Position numbers and translations under genes: made by a program. A stretch of DNA of 64,000 bases from Avichristensenella sp031549905 (lineage in GTDB: Bacteria; Bacillota; Clostridia; Christensenellales; Aristaeellaceae), in NCBI GenBank assembly GCA_031549905.1, contig JAVBPC010000085.1:21436-85435 (forward strand), read 5' to 3'. Below are positions 7,997 through 16,604 of this stretch, in pieces; the first letter of the stretch is position 1, and every line of letters starts with the position of its first letter. The notes beneath the pieces are model-generated. The model worked only from the letters and a program-made list of their open reading frames with translations, made no database searches and was not told where the DNA came from.

Positions 7997-9046
7997 TTAC
8001 TTCGCCTCCTTCGTGTTGATGGTGACCACCGTGATATCGCCATCCTGCGTTACCGTGGCCGGAACCACCGCAGCCGTGCCGCTTGCAATATCAATCTGCA
8101 CAGCCTGTTTCATCCCGTTTGCCCACAGGCCGATCGATTGATCATCGGTGGGCAGGTAAAATATCTGGGTGATGGTTCCGTTTTCCTCATCCCGTTCCAG
8201 ACCGTAGCCATAGTTCATGTAGTTTACGCGGCCGTCATCCGGAATGTAGTCAAAGCTGTGGAACACGCGCAGCAGCGGCTTAAAGGTGATGGTCACCACG
8301 CGCTGCACCGGCGTATCGGTGATCAGGATCTGCTGGATCTCCGCGCCTTCCAGCCCAGTGGGCGGCGTCAGGGATTTGGACACCGGCTCGGCGGTTCTGG
8401 GAATTTCGCACGTCAGCTCTGAGATGCTGTGGTGCGTGCCGTCGCCCGCCAGCACGGTAAACACCATTTTTGCGGGCAGCGCGTCCGGGCCTTCACCGCC
8501 GGTCACCATGACTGTTGCCATAAACTGAAGGCCGTTGCCGTTTTCCCCCACATAATACGGGATGAAGCGGTTTTCTACCGTGTCTGAGCTCATTTCCACC
8601 CCAACCCACCAGCGCTCCCCGCCGGGCCCCAGCTTGTCCATGCCGGTGTTGCTATCGGCATACCGCCATACCAGCACATCGCCCGCCTTTTTGGGCATTG
8701 CGTCGATCAGCAGATACGCGATGCTGCCGTCATACACGGCCTCGCGCACGGAGAATGTGACATGTTCGGAATCCCCTCCGGTGAACGGCAGGTCAGTGAT
8801 GACGACGGGGGCGTCGGTACCGTCCGGCGTGCCCTTGTAAGTGCGGATCATATCCAGCAGCCCGCCCTTTTGTGCGGCGGCCAGCGCACCCGCGCACAGC
8901 AGCACCAGCACCAGCGCGATGACCAGCACCCCTGTTACTCGCTTTTGTTTCATTGGCTGTTCCTCCTCCCGGAGGGCGGCGGACACCGTTTTTTCAAGGG
9001 CCTGAGAAGGGGGGCCATAGGCTTTTTGCCAGTTGATCTCCTTCAT
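7997..9046 (-). CDS. membrane anti-sigma-factor-like protein (DUF4179-like)
   Basis: 349-aa single-pass protein. A short cytoplasmic N-terminus (about 35 residues) is followed by one transmembrane helix (VTGVLVIALVLVLLCAGAL, about residues 38-57) and a large beta-rich extracellular domain. ATGA overlap with the upstream sigma gene indicates coupled translation. The architecture and position fit an anti-sigma factor that holds the sigma at the membrane, but the cytoplasmic domain is short and lacks a zinc motif, so the role is inferred from context. Confidence 0.65.
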   Translation of the reverse strand: MKEINWQKAYGPPSQALEKTVSAALREEEQPMKQKRVTGVLVIALVLVLLCAGALAAAQKGGLLDMIRTYKGTPDGTDAPVVITDLPFTGGDSEHVTFSVREAVYDGSIAYLLIDAMPKKAGDVLVWRYADSNTGMDKLGPGGERWWVGVEMSSDTVENRFIPYYVGENGNGLQFMATVMVTGGEGPDALPAKMVFTVLAGDGTHHSISELTCEIPRTAEPVSKSLTPPTGLEGAEIQQILITDTPVQRVVTITFKPLLRVFHSFDYIPDDGRVNYMNYGYGLERDEENGTITQIFYLPTDDQSIGLWANGMKQAVQIDIASGTAAVVPATVTQDGDITVVTINTKEAK

Positions 9047-9513
9047 CCGCGCACCTCCTGTTCCGTTAGCAGTTGTTTGAGATGTTCCCGCCCCCGCACC
9101 AGGCGGTATTTGACGGTGCTGCGCGTAATGCCGAGTATTTTTGAAACCTCCAAGGTGTCATACCCGGCAATGTGGTGCAGCGTCAGCGGCAGGCGCAGCT
9201 TCTCGGGCAGGGCTTGCATGGCTTCGAACAGCGCGCTGTCAGCTTCCGGCGGCGCAACTTTGGGCAGCGTCTCCATGGGCGTGACGCGCTTTTTTTGCCG
9301 GTGGATGGCATGGCATTCGTTGATCAGGATGCGGATCAGCCATGTTTTGAAGTACGCTTCATTCCGTAGCTTCTCCCTGGAAAGCAGCGCTTTTTTTACG
9401 GCTTCCTGTACGGCATCCTGTTGGTCGTAGGGGTTTTGCAGCAGGCTGTATGATACGCTATGCAGCGCATTAAGCTGGGCCGTTACCGCTTCCCCGAACT
9501 GTTCTTTGGTCAT
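9043..9513 (-). CDS. ECF-type sigma-70 family RNA polymerase sigma factor
   Basis: 156-aa sigma factor with region 2 (DQQDAVQEAVKKAL ... FKTWLIRILINECHAIHR) and region 4 with helix-turn-helix (LTLHHIAGYDTLEVSKILGI followed by TRSTVKYRLVRGREHLKQLL). The length fits a minimal ECF factor with no extra domains. ATG with AAAGGGA upstream. It probably directs its own operon with the two downstream envelope genes; I could not pick out a bipartite ECF promoter with confidence. Confidence 0.9.
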   Translation of the reverse strand: MTKEQFGEAVTAQLNALHSVSYSLLQNPYDQQDAVQEAVKKALLSREKLRNEAYFKTWLIRILINECHAIHRQKKRVTPMETLPKVAPPEADSALFEAMQALPEKLRLPLTLHHIAGYDTLEVSKILGITRSTVKYRLVRGREHLKQLLTEQEVRG

Positions 9514-9663
9514 GCTCGTCCCTTTCCGCGTTTGTACAAACAGTGCGCACCGTCTGTATATTAGACGAATGACCTGCCCCTGCGGTTAAAGCCCCGCCAA
9601 CATTTTTTGCCAAAGCATGTTTCTGCATGATGTTGTCAGGGTATAATGGTCATATATGTTGTA

Positions 9664-9692
9664 TTGACATGCGGGGGCATCTACCATATAAT
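9664..9692 (+). promoter_or_regulatory. sigma-A promoter of nrdDG
   Basis: Consensus TTGACA (9664-9669), 17-nt spacer, TATAAT (9687-9692). A dyad ACCATATAATGGT (9683-9695) overlaps the -10, and another TATAAT lies at 9642-9647. Transcription starting near 9699 excludes the upstream ATG codons and supports the GTG start at 9730. Confidence 0.85.
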
Positions 9693-9729
9693 GGTGCCGC
9701 CCCCAAAGGGTGAAAGGGATGAATTCTCC

Positions 9730-12045
9730 GTGATCACCACCATTATCAAGCGCGATGGCCGCTCTGTGCCATTTACGTCAGACAAAATTGAACAGGCGGT
9801 GCTGAAGGCCTTCCAGGCGTCTGGCAGCGCGAAGGGGCCGGAAACGGCCAAGGGCATCGCAAACCAGGTGGAAGAGTACCTGGCGTCCGATGAAACCATC
9901 GGCACCCCCACCGTTGAGCAGGTGCAGGATGCGGTGGAGCAGGCGCTGATCGCTTCCGGTTTTGTGCGCACGGCAAAGGCGTATATCCTCTACCGCGCCG
10001 AGCGCAGCCGCGTGCGCGAGATGAACGGCCGCCTGATGAAAACATTCGAAGACATCACCTGGAAAACGGCCAAGGATTCCGATATCAAGCGCGAAAACGC
10101 CAACATCAACGGCGACACGCCGATGGGCATGATGCTGAAATACGGATCGGAGAGCGCAAAGCAGTTCTACGACATGTATGTGCTGAACCCCGCGCACGCG
10201 CGTGCGCACCGCGAGGGCGATATCCATATCCACGACCTAGATTTTCTGACCCTGACGACCACCTGCTGCCAGATCGACCTGCTTAAGCTGTTCAAGGGCG
10301 GGTTTTGCACGGGGCATGGGTCGCTGCGTGAGCCGCAGAACATCACATCGTACGCGGCGCTGTGCTGCATCGCGATACAGTCCAACCAGAACGACCAGCA
10401 CGGCGGGCAGTCCATCGTCAACTTTGACTACGGCATGGCCCCCGGTGTGGCGAAAACATTCGTCAAGGCGTACCGCGATAATCTCGCCGGCGCGCTGGAG
10501 CTGCTGTGCTCCCTGGATGACCCGGACGGCACCGCAAAGCGCCTGATTGACACCGTGCGCGCTGAAACCGGCATGACGCCTACGCTCGATGAGGCCCCCG
10601 CGTTTACCGCCGCGCTGCTGCCGCATCTTAGCGATATGTGTGACGCCGAAACGGCAAAGCGCACGCTTGCCTTCGCGCAAAAGCGGGCCATCCGCGAAAC
10701 CGACCACACCACCTACAAGGCGATGGTGGCGCTGGTGCACAACCTGAACACCATGCATTCCCGCGCGGGCGCGCAGATTCCGTTCTCTTCCATCAACTAC
10801 GGCATGGACACCTCGCCCGAGGGGCGCATGGTGATCAAGAATGTGCTGCTGGCCACAGAAGCCGGCATGGGCCAGGGCGAAACGCCGATCTTCCCGATAC
10901 AGATTTTCAGGGTCAAGGAGGGCGTCAACTATAACGACGGCGACCCCAACTACGACCTGTTCCGCCTGGCGATGCGCACCAGCGCAAAGCGCATGTACCC
11001 GAACTTCAGCTTTATGGATGCGCCGTTCAACGCGCAGTATTACAAGGGCACGCCGGAAACGGAAATCGCCTACATGGGTTGCCGCACGCGCGTCATCGGC
11101 AACGTGTACGACCCTTCGCAGGAAATCTGCAACGGCCGGGGCAACCTGTCGTTCACCTCGGTCAACCTGCCCAGGATCGCCATCAAGGCCAACCACAACG
11201 TGCAGTTCTTCTTCGATGAGCTGGACAGGCAGCTGGATATCACCTTTGCACAGCTGGATGAGCGGTTTGAAATCCAGTCGCACAAGAAGGTATACAACTA
11301 CCCCTTCCTGATGGGCGAAGGCGTGTGGCTGGGCAGCGAAAAGCTTGACTGGACGGACGAGGTGGGCGAGGTGCTGCGCCACGGCACGCTGTCCGTGGGG
11401 TTCATCGGCCTGGCCGAGGCGCTTTCCTGCCTGACCGGCCAGCACCACGGCGAAAGCGCTACCAGCCAGAACCTGGGCCTGGAGATCATCGGCCACATGC
11501 GCCAGCGCTGCGATGCGCGCAGCCGCGAAAAGAAGATGAATTACACCCTGATCGCGACACCCGCTGAGGGGCTTTCGGGCCGCTTTGTCAAGATGGACCG
11601 CGAGCGCTACGGTCTGCTGCCGGGCATCACCGACCGCGACTATTACACCAACGGCTTCCATGTGCCGGTGTACCATAAGATCAGCGCTTACGACAAAATC
11701 CAGCTGGAGGCGCCCTACCACGCGCTGACCAACGCCGGGCACATCACCTATGTGGAGATGGACGGTGACCCGCTGGACAACCTGGACGCGTTTGAGCGCG
11801 TGGTGCGCGCGATGCGCGAGGCGGGCGTGGGCTACGGCGCGATCAACCACCCGATCGACCGCGACAGCGAGTGCGGGTACAACGGCATCATCGGCGACAG
11901 CTGCCCCAAATGCGGCCGCACCGAGCAGGAAGGCCCGCAGTTTGAGCGCATCCGCAGGATCACCGGGTACCTGGTAGGGACGCTCAGCCGCTTCAACAAC
12001 GCAAAGCGCGCCGAGGAAAAGGACAGGGTGAAGCATGGCCTTTGA
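9730..12045 (+). CDS. nrdD: anaerobic ribonucleoside-triphosphate reductase (class III)
   Basis: Glycyl-radical enzyme reducing NTPs to dNTPs in anaerobes; 771 aa from GTG. An N-terminal ATP-cone (about residues 1-95, ITTIIKRDGRSVPFTSDKIE) is followed by the catalytic barrel. The C-terminal zinc site shows as SECGYNG and CPKCGRTE, and the glycyl radical site as RRITGYLVGTLSRFNNAK near the end. The longer reading frame from 9646 would start within or upstream of the promoter. It overlaps nrdG by 11 bases. No other RNR class is present here. Confidence 0.96.
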   Translation: MITTIIKRDGRSVPFTSDKIEQAVLKAFQASGSAKGPETAKGIANQVEEYLASDETIGTPTVEQVQDAVEQALIASGFVRTAKAYILYRAERSRVREMNGRLMKTFEDITWKTAKDSDIKRENANINGDTPMGMMLKYGSESAKQFYDMYVLNPAHARAHREGDIHIHDLDFLTLTTTCCQIDLLKLFKGGFCTGHGSLREPQNITSYAALCCIAIQSNQNDQHGGQSIVNFDYGMAPGVAKTFVKAYRDNLAGALELLCSLDDPDGTAKRLIDTVRAETGMTPTLDEAPAFTAALLPHLSDMCDAETAKRTLAFAQKRAIRETDHTTYKAMVALVHNLNTMHSRAGAQIPFSSINYGMDTSPEGRMVIKNVLLATEAGMGQGETPIFPIQIFRVKEGVNYNDGDPNYDLFRLAMRTSAKRMYPNFSFMDAPFNAQYYKGTPETEIAYMGCRTRVIGNVYDPSQEICNGRGNLSFTSVNLPRIAIKANHNVQFFFDELDRQLDITFAQLDERFEIQSHKKVYNYPFLMGEGVWLGSEKLDWTDEVGEVLRHGTLSVGFIGLAEALSCLTGQHHGESATSQNLGLEIIGHMRQRCDARSREKKMNYTLIATPAEGLSGRFVKMDRERYGLLPGITDRDYYTNGFHVPVYHKISAYDKIQLEAPYHALTNAGHITYVEMDGDPLDNLDAFERVVRAMREAGVGYGAINHPIDRDSECGYNGIIGDSCPKCGRTEQEGPQFERIRRITGYLVGTLSRFNNAKRAEEKDRVKHGL

Positions 12046-12538
12046 TACGCTGCGCGTGGCGGGCATAGTGAATGATTCCATCGTAGACGGTCCGGGCTTG
12101 CGCCTGGCCGTCTTTGTTCAGGGGTGCCCACACCATTGCCCCGGCTGTCACAATCAGGATAGCCACGACCCCGCCGGGGGGGATACAATGCCAATATCTG
12201 ACATTTTGGGCAGCATCAGGAAGAACCCGCTGCTGTCGGGCGTTACGTTATCGGGCGGGGAGCCGATGGCGCAGGCAGGCGCGTGTGCGGCGCTTGCCGC
12301 GGCGCTGCCAAAGGGGTTGACCAAATGGGTGTACAGCGGGTACACCTACGAGGAACTGCTGCGGGCGGGCGACCCGGACCGGCTTGCGCTGCTTGACGCG
12401 TGCGATGTGCTGGTGGATGGGCCGTTTGTGCTGGCGGAAAGAAGCCTGTCGCTGCGCTTCAGGGGCAGCGCCAACCAGCGGCTGATCGACCTGAATAAGA
12501 CGCGCGCCGCAGGGCAGGTAATCTTGTGGGAGGGGTGA
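12035..12538 (+). CDS. nrdG: anaerobic RNR-activating radical-SAM protein
   Basis: Installs the glycyl radical on NrdD using S-adenosylmethionine and a [4Fe-4S] cluster. 167 aa, normal for the family. The radical-SAM CxxxCxxC motif is seen as CPHHCPGC near residue 29, the GGE motif as VTLSGGEPM, and the N-terminal SIVDGPGLR block is conserved. It is translationally coupled to nrdD through the 11-base overlap. Confidence 0.96.
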   Translation: MAFDTLRVAGIVNDSIVDGPGLRLAVFVQGCPHHCPGCHNQDSHDPAGGDTMPISDILGSIRKNPLLSGVTLSGGEPMAQAGACAALAAALPKGLTKWVYSGYTYEELLRAGDPDRLALLDACDVLVDGPFVLAERSLSLRFRGSANQRLIDLNKTRAAGQVILWEG

Positions 12539-12544
12539 GGCTGT

Positions 12545-12949
12545 ATGGCATCCTTTGGTTCGTTTGACGCCATGGCGAATTTCATGAGCGTACTGTTCCC
12601 GATCTTTTTTGTGGTGGTGCTGGGGCTGATCGTATTTTCCATGGTGCGCGGCGCTGCGCAGTGGAAGCGTAACAATGATTCCCCGGTGCTGACCGTATGG
12701 GCGCGCGTGGCGAACCAGCGGCAGGATGTTTCCCATCACCACCATAACACGGGCGTGAACGACACTTCGATGATGACGTCATCCTCCACCAGGTATTTTG
12801 TGACATTTGAGGTAGAGAGCGGCAGCCGGATGGAGTTATCCGTTTCCGGCAAGGAATACGGGTATCTGGCCATAGGCGACAGCGGGTCGCTGACATTTCA
12901 GGGTACCCGTTATTTGGGTTTCGAAAGGGAAGATTCTTCCAACGCGTGA
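12545..12949 (+). CDS. DUF2500 family membrane-anchored protein
   Basis: 134 aa. One N-terminal transmembrane helix (LFPIFFVVVLGLIVFSMVRG, about 17-36) precedes a beta-rich domain with the DUF2500 pattern: TVWARVANQRQDV, a His-rich stretch, then TRYFVTFEVESG and GDSGSLTFQGTRYLGFER. The function of the family is unknown. It starts 6 bases after nrdG and may be cotranscribed, though no functional link is evident. Confidence 0.8.
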   Translation: MASFGSFDAMANFMSVLFPIFFVVVLGLIVFSMVRGAAQWKRNNDSPVLTVWARVANQRQDVSHHHHNTGVNDTSMMTSSSTRYFVTFEVESGSRMELSVSGKEYGYLAIGDSGSLTFQGTRYLGFEREDSSNA

Positions 12950-12990
12950 CGTTTGATAGGGGAATACGCATTGCGGAGGAGGGATACTGG

Positions 12991-13563
12991 ATGACCAAAA
13001 GAATGATAGCGATGGCTGTCGCGCTGATGCTGCTGTGCCCGATGCTTGCCCTGGCGGAGGACGCCCCTGCGGAGGAGCCCAGGCAGATCATCGGTTTCGT
13101 GTTCGGCGATTCCGCAAACCAGGACCTTGATGTGTCCGCGATTTTAGTCGGCGGGCTTAAGGCCTGCTTTTGGCTGGCTATCCCCGAGGATGGACCGGAA
13201 GCCTCCGAATACTGGGGCAAGTGCGTCCGTTATACGCTTGATGGCGAAGAACCGGAAGAGCTCGGGTTTGCGGAGCCGCTGACGCTGGAGATTGCGGGCG
13301 AGGCGCTGTACGGAGAGCTGGTATCGTGCGAAGAAGAGGCGCTGATCCTCAAGGGATGGGATAAGGATTTTCTGGGCAAGGAAATTACCTTCCATATCAC
13401 CAAGGATACCGTGGCTCACCAGGCGGGCGGCGGCGAAGGATCGCCCGAACTGACCGCGCTGGGCGCGGACTATGTGGAGATTTTCAGGGCCGGACGCACA
13501 TGCCATGTGTATTACGACCCGGATACCATGGAAGCGCTGTGGCTGGAGGCTGTGAACGGGTAA
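12991..13563 (+). CDS. secreted protein, tandem paralogue A, unknown function
   Basis: 190-aa exported protein with signal peptide (KRMIAMAVALMLLCPMLALAE). ATG 12991 is preceded by GGAGGAGGG; the in-frame extension to 12946 is not used. It shares a consistent set of blocks with the next gene: GFVF, AIPEDGPEA(S/P)EY, EPLTLEIAG(E/D)AL, ILKGW/VIKGW, ETVAH(Q/S)AGG, AGR(T/A)CHV(Y/F)Y and ETMEALWLE. The blocks suggest a compact beta domain. It belongs to no family I recognise. A terminator separates the pair. Confidence 0.7.
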   Translation: MTKRMIAMAVALMLLCPMLALAEDAPAEEPRQIIGFVFGDSANQDLDVSAILVGGLKACFWLAIPEDGPEASEYWGKCVRYTLDGEEPEELGFAEPLTLEIAGEALYGELVSCEEEALILKGWDKDFLGKEITFHITKDTVAHQAGGGEGSPELTALGADYVEIFRAGRTCHVYYDPDTMEALWLEAVNG

Positions 13564-13586
13564 ATCGAAAAGGCGCAAAAAAACAG

Positions 13587-13610
13587 CCGGCGGATATTTT
13601 CCGCCGGTTT
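13587..13610 (+). terminator. intrinsic terminator
   Basis: Perfect 8-bp stem CCGGCGGA/TCCGCCGG with loop TATTT, followed by TTT, after paralogue A. Confidence 0.75.
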
Positions 13611-13647
13611 GCGTTTATAGTCGGATAGGCGATAGAAAGGAGAAACC

Positions 13648-14244
13648 ATGCTGCAAAAGAGAATGGCCGCGCTGCTAATGGCCTGCGCGCTGCTGTGCCC
13701 GGTTTTTGCCCTGGGGGAAAATGCTATGGCGAACCAGACGGAAATGATGATGGGCTTTGTATATAAAGACTTTGGGGAGGTCATCCCGGAAGAGGGAACA
13801 ATTTTCGTGGCCGGTCCGCGTGACAACTACAAGCTGGCAATCCCTGAAGACGGGCCGGAAGCGCCCGAATACCGGGGCAAGGCCGTGCGCTTTACGCTTT
13901 CAAAGGGTGATCTGGCGCTGGGGGAGACGGGAGACTTCGACTACTCGGTTCGCGTCCTGGAACCGCTGACATTGGAAATCGCGGGCGATGCGTTAATCGG
14001 CGAGATCATCTCCTGCGATGCGGAAAAGGTAGTGATCAAGGGCTGGGAAGAGGGCCGTATGGATGAGTATACCTTTATTATCACGGAGGAAACGGTGGCC
14101 CACAGCGCGGGCGGAAGCGAGTACCCCGAGCGCAGGCTGCTGGGCGACGGGTATCTGGAGATTTATTCCGCCGGCCGCGCATGCCATGTGTTTTACAACC
14201 CGGAAACGATGGAAGCCCTCTGGCTGGAAGAATCATACGGATAA
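13648..14244 (+). CDS. secreted protein, tandem paralogue B, unknown function
   Basis: 198-aa paralogue of the preceding gene, with the same order of conserved blocks and a signal peptide (AALLMACALLCPVFALGE). ATG is preceded by AAAGGAG. The middle segment differs (KDFGEVIPEEGTIFVAGPRDN), so the pair has diverged since duplication. It has its own ribosome site and lies between two terminators, so it may be transcribed separately. The function is unknown. Confidence 0.7.
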   Translation: MLQKRMAALLMACALLCPVFALGENAMANQTEMMMGFVYKDFGEVIPEEGTIFVAGPRDNYKLAIPEDGPEAPEYRGKAVRFTLSKGDLALGETGDFDYSVRVLEPLTLEIAGDALIGEIISCDAEKVVIKGWEEGRMDEYTFIITEETVAHSAGGSEYPERRLLGDGYLEIYSAGRACHVFYNPETMEALWLEESYG

Positions 14245-14250
14245 AAGCAA

Positions 14251-14278
14251 CGGCCGGTGAGAGCAATCTCACCGGCCG
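14251..14278. terminator. bidirectional terminator
   Basis: Twelve-base-pair perfect stem (CGGCCGGTGAGA with its complement) around a 4-nt loop, between convergent genes. Confidence 0.8.
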
Positions 14279-14292
14279 CTGCAATTGGGCTG

Positions 14293-14922
14293 CTACTTCT
14301 TCAGCCAGCACGCGTACGTTTGCCCGTCATACGCGAAGGTGATGACCAGCGATTCCCCGTCCGTTACGGATGCCTCTGGTATGGGGAACAGCAGGCAGCC
14401 CTGCACCTGGGTGCTGGCCCCAATGCGCTTGAGGCCGCCGGAGTATGTGTTTTCTGTCGTTAGCTGAAACAGCGGATCGCGCGCCTGCGCGGTGAAGTCG
14501 CCGCCCGCGGTCAGCGCGGCTTCCAGCAGGCCCTGGCTGCGCAGTTCCTGGTCAGTGCCGTTATCAAGCGTTATGGATAGCAGCAACATCTGGTATCCGG
14601 CCTTGGAAATCAGCGATGTGGCGATGAACCCGCCCGCCGGGTAGTATTCAAAGTGCGTATCCGTGCGGTACCCGCAGATGGTCAGCGTCAAATCCTTAGC
14701 AAGGGTGACGGGTTCGCCCACCGCAATGGTGTTTGCTTCGGGGGAGGATACCTCCGCCGTGCCGCCCAGCAGCGCTTCAATCTGCGCTTCAAGCTCCGCC
14801 ACGCGGGCTTCCAGCGCACGGATGCGGTCCTCCGCCGATTCCGCATGGGCGGCCATCGGCAGCAACAGCGCCAGCAATAGGCAGAAAACAGCCGTTTTTT
14901 CCCAAATTTTTCTATATTTCAC
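14293..14922 (-). CDS. exported coiled-coil protein, unknown function
   Basis: 209 aa from GTG, with AAAGGAG upstream. Signal peptide (KTAVFCLLLALLLPMAAHAE), then a heptad-repeat coiled coil (EDRIRALEARVAELEAQIEA, about 30-50), then a beta-rich C-terminal domain reminiscent of the DUF4352/telokin-like fold (ITLDNGTDQEL). Such proteins are usually envelope-associated. No catalytic residues are evident. Confidence 0.65.
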   Translation of the reverse strand: MKYRKIWEKTAVFCLLLALLLPMAAHAESAEDRIRALEARVAELEAQIEALLGGTAEVSSPEANTIAVGEPVTLAKDLTLTICGYRTDTHFEYYPAGGFIATSLISKAGYQMLLLSITLDNGTDQELRSQGLLEAALTAGGDFTAQARDPLFQLTTENTYSGGLKRIGASTQVQGCLLFPIPEASVTDGESLVITFAYDGQTYACWLKK

Positions 14923-14971
14923 GATGCGTTATGCTCCTTTATCGTAGCGATTGCGTTGCTTTTCGCTTATC

Positions 14972-15001
14972 ATGATAGCGGGCGCATGGGGGTCGTGTCA
15001 A
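14972..15001 (-). promoter_or_regulatory. promoter for exported coiled-coil gene
   Basis: On the minus strand: TTGACA (15001-14996), 18-nt spacer, TATCAT (14977-14972), giving a leader of about 45 nt. Confidence 0.65.
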
Positions 15002-15076
15002 TTCATGTTCGGTTAACGATCTGTGAACAATACAAAGAAGTCCCTTTGCGCGCTACCGGATGCAACCGACGCGTCA

Positions 15077-15105
15077 TTGAACCCGCGCGGCCGGTCCCGT
15101 AGAAT
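15077..15105 (+). promoter_or_regulatory. promoter for XRE-TPR regulator
   Basis: TTGAAC (15077-15082), 17-nt spacer, TAGAAT (15100-15105), 25 nt before the start codon. Confidence 0.6.
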
Positions 15106-15129
15106 AAAGGCAGCAAAACGCGGGAGGAT

Positions 15130-16170
15130 ATGAACATGAGCGCAGACATGGGCAAAAGGATCAGGGAATATCGGCTAAAAAAGGGCATGACGCAGGAACA
15201 GCTGGCCTCGGCGCTGAACCTGTCCGCGCAGGCGGTATCCAAGTGGGAAAACGGCGTGACGCTGCCGGATATCGGGCTGCTGCCGGAACTGTCCGCGCTG
15301 TTTGGGGTCAGCATCGACGGGCTGTTTTCGCTGTCAGATGACACGCGCTTTGACCGGATTGACAGCATGTTGGCCGGCCAGGACAGCCTTGCCGGCGCGG
15401 AGTACGAGGCCAGCGAAGCCTTCTTAAAAGAGAAAATCAAAGAAGAATTGCACAAAGGCCGCGCGCTGACGATGCTTGCGGACCTGAACAACCACCGGGC
15501 CAGAAGCTTCCGCCGTGCCGCTGAGTATTACGCCAAGCGCGCGCTGGAGGCGGAGCCCGAGAAAAAGGCCAACCACAGCCTGCTGTGCGAGGCGTTCGGC
15601 GGCGTGGTGTGGGATTGGTGCTGCACGAACCACCATGAGCAGATCGCGTTCTACCAGGATTTTGTGGCGAAGCACCCGGCGTACCAGCGCGGCTATCTGT
15701 GGCTGCTGGAAATGCTGCTGGCTGACCGCCGCATTGGCGAAGCCGAGCAAACCCTGGAGCGCATGCGCCGCGTACAGGAAACTTATCACGCGCCGCTGTA
15801 TGCCGGATACATTGCCGCGGCAAAGGGTGATTTTGACGCCGCCGAAGCGCATTGGGCGCGCATGGTGGAGGACTGCCCGGACACCTGGCTTTCCTGGTCC
15901 GCGCGCGGCGATGCCTACGCCAGGTACGGCCGCTATGATAAGGCGATTGACAACTACCGCAAAGCCATGGAGATCCATGAGCCGCCGCGCTTCACCGACA
16001 ACTGCCTGAGCATAGCCCACCTGTCGGAAATCACCGGCGACTGGGCCACCGCCGCTGACAGCTATGAGCAGGTGCTGGCCATCCTGAGGGATGACTGGAA
16101 AGTGACAGAGGGGGACGGCGTGGAGCGCTACAAAGCGCTTGCGGCCCAGCGCAGATTGCAGGCAAAATAG
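15130..16170 (+). CDS. XRE-family regulator with C-terminal TPR domain
   Basis: 346 aa. The helix-turn-helix lies at residues 8-62 (IREYRLKKGMTQEQLA, NLSAQAVSKWENG, LPELSALFGVSIDGLFS). It is followed by TPR-like helical repeats (SARGDAYARYGRYDKAIDNY, HLSEITGDWATAADSYEQVL). XRE-TPR proteins often bind peptides or other ligands, or act as global cytosolic regulators in Clostridia. ATG 15130 or 15136 could be the start. It is monocistronic, with a terminator downstream. Confidence 0.85.
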   Translation: MNMSADMGKRIREYRLKKGMTQEQLASALNLSAQAVSKWENGVTLPDIGLLPELSALFGVSIDGLFSLSDDTRFDRIDSMLAGQDSLAGAEYEASEAFLKEKIKEELHKGRALTMLADLNNHRARSFRRAAEYYAKRALEAEPEKKANHSLLCEAFGGVVWDWCCTNHHEQIAFYQDFVAKHPAYQRGYLWLLEMLLADRRIGEAEQTLERMRRVQETYHAPLYAGYIAAAKGDFDAAEAHWARMVEDCPDTWLSWSARGDAYARYGRYDKAIDNYRKAMEIHEPPRFTDNCLSIAHLSEITGDWATAADSYEQVLAILRDDWKVTEGDGVERYKALAAQRRLQAK

Positions 16171-16181
16171 TCCCATATCAC

Positions 16182-16220
16182 AGAAAGAAGGGCGTCGAAT
16201 GTGTCGGCGTCCTTCTTTCT
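16182..16220. terminator. stem-loop terminator
   Basis: Ten-base-pair stem AGAAAGAAGG/CCTTCTTTCT flanking a GC-rich inner loop between the XRE-TPR gene and the convergent 58-aa gene. Confidence 0.65.
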
Positions 16221-16241
16221 ATGGGGTTCCAAGGAAGGAGA

Positions 16242-16418
16242 TCAGCCCTCTCCGCGCGTCAGGTTGTGCGCGTAATCCTGAAGGGACTGAAGGGAGTTAA
16301 TTGAATTTGGCCGGTCGTTCATCGATGTTCTGACATACATGGGCAGGTCCGCGAACAGTTTGCGCGCTTCGGATTCACCGCGCAGCAGCGCAAACAGGTC
16401 TGGGTATGTTTTCATCAT
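16242..16418 (-). CDS. small protein, 58 aa, unknown function
   Basis: Minus-strand ORF opening ATGATG, preceded by GCGAGGTG, and closed by TGA just before a terminator. The product (KTYPDLFALLRGESEARKLF, then DLPMYVRTSMNDRPNSINS and LQDYAHNLTRGEG) is predicted alpha-helical and soluble. The pattern LPxYV...SxxSLQxYAxNL resembles short uncharacterised proteins common in Clostridia, from memory only. It is divergent from potA. Confidence 0.7.
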   Translation of the reverse strand: MMKTYPDLFALLRGESEARKLFADLPMYVRTSMNDRPNSINSLQSLQDYAHNLTRGEG

Positions 16419-16466
16419 TATTCACCTCGCCCGTATTGTGCCCCGCGCGGCGGCCGGATTATTCCC

Positions 16467-16495
16467 TTGACAGGCTATCGCCGTGGCCTTATACT
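16467..16495 (+). promoter_or_regulatory. sigma-A promoter of potABCD
   Basis: TTGACA (16467-16472), 17-nt spacer, TATACT (16490-16495). It leaves a leader of roughly 100 nt before potA, in which I see no recognised riboswitch. Confidence 0.8.
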
Positions 16496-16604
16496 GATGC
16501 CGTGGGTTAAAGTTGACGAAAAAGGTCGGAATCGATTTAACAGGCGCAACCGCATCATCATAACAACAGAAAACCAAATACACATGGGGAGTTGGCCCTT
16601 TGCA

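Noticed and set aside
9651..9695. Possible NrdR boxes (CATATATG and ACCATATAATGGT)
   Set aside because: Centres are about 34 bp apart, not the usual ~31, and the match to the NrdR consensus is weak; kept only as a note under the promoter.
9646..9729. Upstream start for nrdD
   Set aside because: Would place the start codon upstream of, or inside, the consensus promoter.
10237..12081. 614-codon minus-strand frame opposite nrdD
   Set aside because: Product is rich in His/Arg/Ala/Val with no domain; classic third-position GC shadow of nrdD.
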